From contig CALGJF010000002.1 of assembly GCA_937914945.1 (NCBI GenBank), positions 1 through 14,788 of the forward strand: a DNA stretch of 14,788 nt, read 5' to 3'. This stretch comes from an uncultured Bacteroidales bacterium (GTDB lineage: Bacteria > Bacteroidota > Bacteroidia > Bacteroidales > Bacteroidaceae). The notes beneath the pieces were generated by a model. It was not told the DNA's origin and searched no databases. It worked only from the letters and a program-made list of their open reading frames with translations. Position 1 is the stretch's first letter. Each line of letters opens with the position of its first letter. This document shows positions 14,087 to 14,788 of the stretch, one piece after another. The position numbers and the translations under genes are program-made.

Positions 14087-14596
14087 ATGAAAAAGTTGTT
14101 TTTTCTAGTTGCCTTTATGGCTGTTTCAATGTTTGCCAGTGCTCAATTTTACATTGGTGGTAGCGTAGGTTTTAATAAAACCGATAATGATGGAGCAAAA
14201 ACAACCAATTTCAAAATTGCTCCCGACTTTGGCTACGTACTGAATGATAATTGGTCATTTGGCTTGGCTTTGGGATTCTCCGATTTGGAAAGTACTGATT
14301 TTATAGGCAAGGAGTATATCGTGAGCCCATACGCTCGTTACACCTTCTATAGAAATGGTGCATTTAGTGTATTTACCGATGGTGTTTTTGAATTTGTAAC
14401 TCAAAAACCGGAGATTGGTGATAATGCAAACGGTTGGGGCATCTCTGTTGAACCGGGTATTGCGTACAATTTAAGTGATAAATTCAGCGTTGTCGCAAAG
14501 ATAGGTTCATTGGGCTATGCTGACGTAGAAGAGACCACAGCTTATGGCTTTGGTTTAGACAATGAGATAAAATTTGCGTTGTATTACTCTTTCTGA
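14087..14596 (+). CDS. small outer-membrane beta-barrel protein
   Basis: This 169-residue protein begins with a Sec signal peptide (MKKLFFLVAFMAVSMFASA, cleavage probably before Q20). The mature part is a run of alternating amphipathic strands separated by Asp/Asn/Gly-rich turns, for example FYIGGSVGFNKTD (21-33), WSFGLALGFSD (56-66), FSVFTDGVFEFV (93-104) and a last strand IKFALYYSF ending in Phe, the usual outer-membrane insertion signal. About eight strands fit the OmpW/OmpX-like OMP_b-brl group. There is no peptidoglycan-binding domain. The role is unknown; porin-like or structural functions are possible. It is monocistronic, with a structured leader and a perfect hairpin terminator. Its coding sequence appears more AT-rich than that of glnA. 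Confidence 0.85.
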   Translation: MKKLFFLVAFMAVSMFASAQFYIGGSVGFNKTDNDGAKTTNFKIAPDFGYVLNDNWSFGLALGFSDLESTDFIGKEYIVSPYARYTFYRNGAFSVFTDGVFEFVTQKPEIGDNANGWGISVEPGIAYNLSDKFSVVAKIGSLGYADVEETTAYGFGLDNEIKFALYYSF

Positions 14597-14613
14597 TAAT
14601 ACTTATTTCAAAC

Positions 14614-14653
14614 AATATAATAAAAGCAGGGGCGACCCTGCTTTTATTATATT
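14614..14653 (+). terminator. hairpin terminator after the outer-membrane protein gene
   Basis: A perfect 18-base inverted repeat (14614-14631 and 14636-14653) around a GCGA loop has a GCAGGG core, A-rich left arm and T-rich right arm. It begins 17 bases after the stop codon and could work in both directions. Confidence 0.9.
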
Positions 14654-14685
14654 ATAGCAAATGATTTTTAGATGTCATGAAAATT

Positions 14686-14722
14686 AAAACCGCTGAAAAT
14701 CGTAGATTTTCAGCGGTTTTTT
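14686..14722 (-). terminator. terminator of the tRNA-Lys gene
   Basis: Arms 14686-14701 and 14705-14720 form a perfect 16-base stem with a 3-base loop and CCGCTGAAAATC core. It lies 4-6 bases past the tRNA 3' end on the minus strand, with T-runs on both sides, so it may be bidirectional. Confidence 0.85.
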
Positions 14723-14726
14723 GTTG

Positions 14727-14788
14727 TACGCCGTCAGGGACTCGAACCCTGGACCCATTGATTAAGAGTCAATTGCTCTACCAACTGA
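14727..14788 (-). tRNA. tRNA-Lys (anticodon CTT), 5' part cut by the window edge
   Basis: Read on the minus strand, the sequence starts within the D arm (TCAGTTGGTAGAGC). It continues with an anticodon arm ATTGA-CTCTTAA-TCAAT whose loop gives anticodon CTT, a five-base variable region GGGTC, the T arm CAGGG-TTCGAGT-CCCTG and the 3' acceptor strand ACGGCGT with discriminator A. The anticodon reads AAG, lysine. CCA is not encoded: CAA follows the discriminator. About 11 bases of the 5' end lie beyond the window. Confidence 0.93.

Overview
The window reads as a piece of chromosome from a member of the order Bacteroidales (Bacteroidota). The evidence is the promoters (-7 boxes of the TAnnTTTG type, with TTTG-like -33 boxes), the absence of clear Shine-Dalgarno sequences, and proteins that resemble Bacteroides/Prevotella homologues: a 500-residue glutamine synthetase, the HSDR_N/holA divergent pair and the YtxH/holin-like cassette. 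I cannot name a genus. Most of the content is housekeeping; there is no integrase, transposase, CRISPR array or complete defence system.

Layout. 1-132: two copies of a GC-rich, structured 55-bp repeat at a 77-bp period. 217-2188 (+): a nitrilase-family omega-amidase-like enzyme, then a sugar 1-kinase of the NahK type with its own promoter and a strong terminator. 2263-3832: a stand-alone HSDR_N nuclease-fold protein (-) and holA (+), driven from one nearly symmetric overlapping divergent promoter. 3871-5987 (-): a DUF3298 lipoprotein, rsmG and a metallo-beta-lactamase-fold hydrolase, closely spaced and probably co-transcribed. 5988-6263: a divergent control region carrying two matched promoters. 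6264-9214 (+): a compact five-gene run of YtxH-like protein, holin-like membrane protein, small unknown protein, RmuC and an AlkD-type DNA alkylation repair protein. 9218-11195 (-): a membrane-anchored metallophosphoesterase followed by a patatin-like phospholipase. 11279-12169 (-): a leucine-rich-repeat-like protein of unknown role. 12354-13856 (+): glutamine synthetase with a long hairpin terminator. 14087-14596 (+): a small outer-membrane beta-barrel protein with a structured leader. 14727-14788 (-): a tRNA-Lys(CTT), cut by the window edge.

Functional links. The five-gene plus-strand run joins small envelope proteins to two DNA-maintenance proteins; rmuC and the AlkD gene overlap by ATGA and are probably translationally coupled. 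That run and the divergent lipoprotein cluster share an 11-base promoter core in opposite orientation, which suggests common control. The HSDR_N protein keeps the apparent PD-(D/E)xK catalytic residues but has no restriction-modification partners beside it; together with its shared promoter with a replication gene it is the most intriguing protein here.

No gene-free stretch exceeds 300 bases. The longer gaps (133-216, 976-1114, 5988-6263, 12170-12353, 13857-14086) hold the promoters, hairpins and terminators listed, and otherwise nothing I can recognise.
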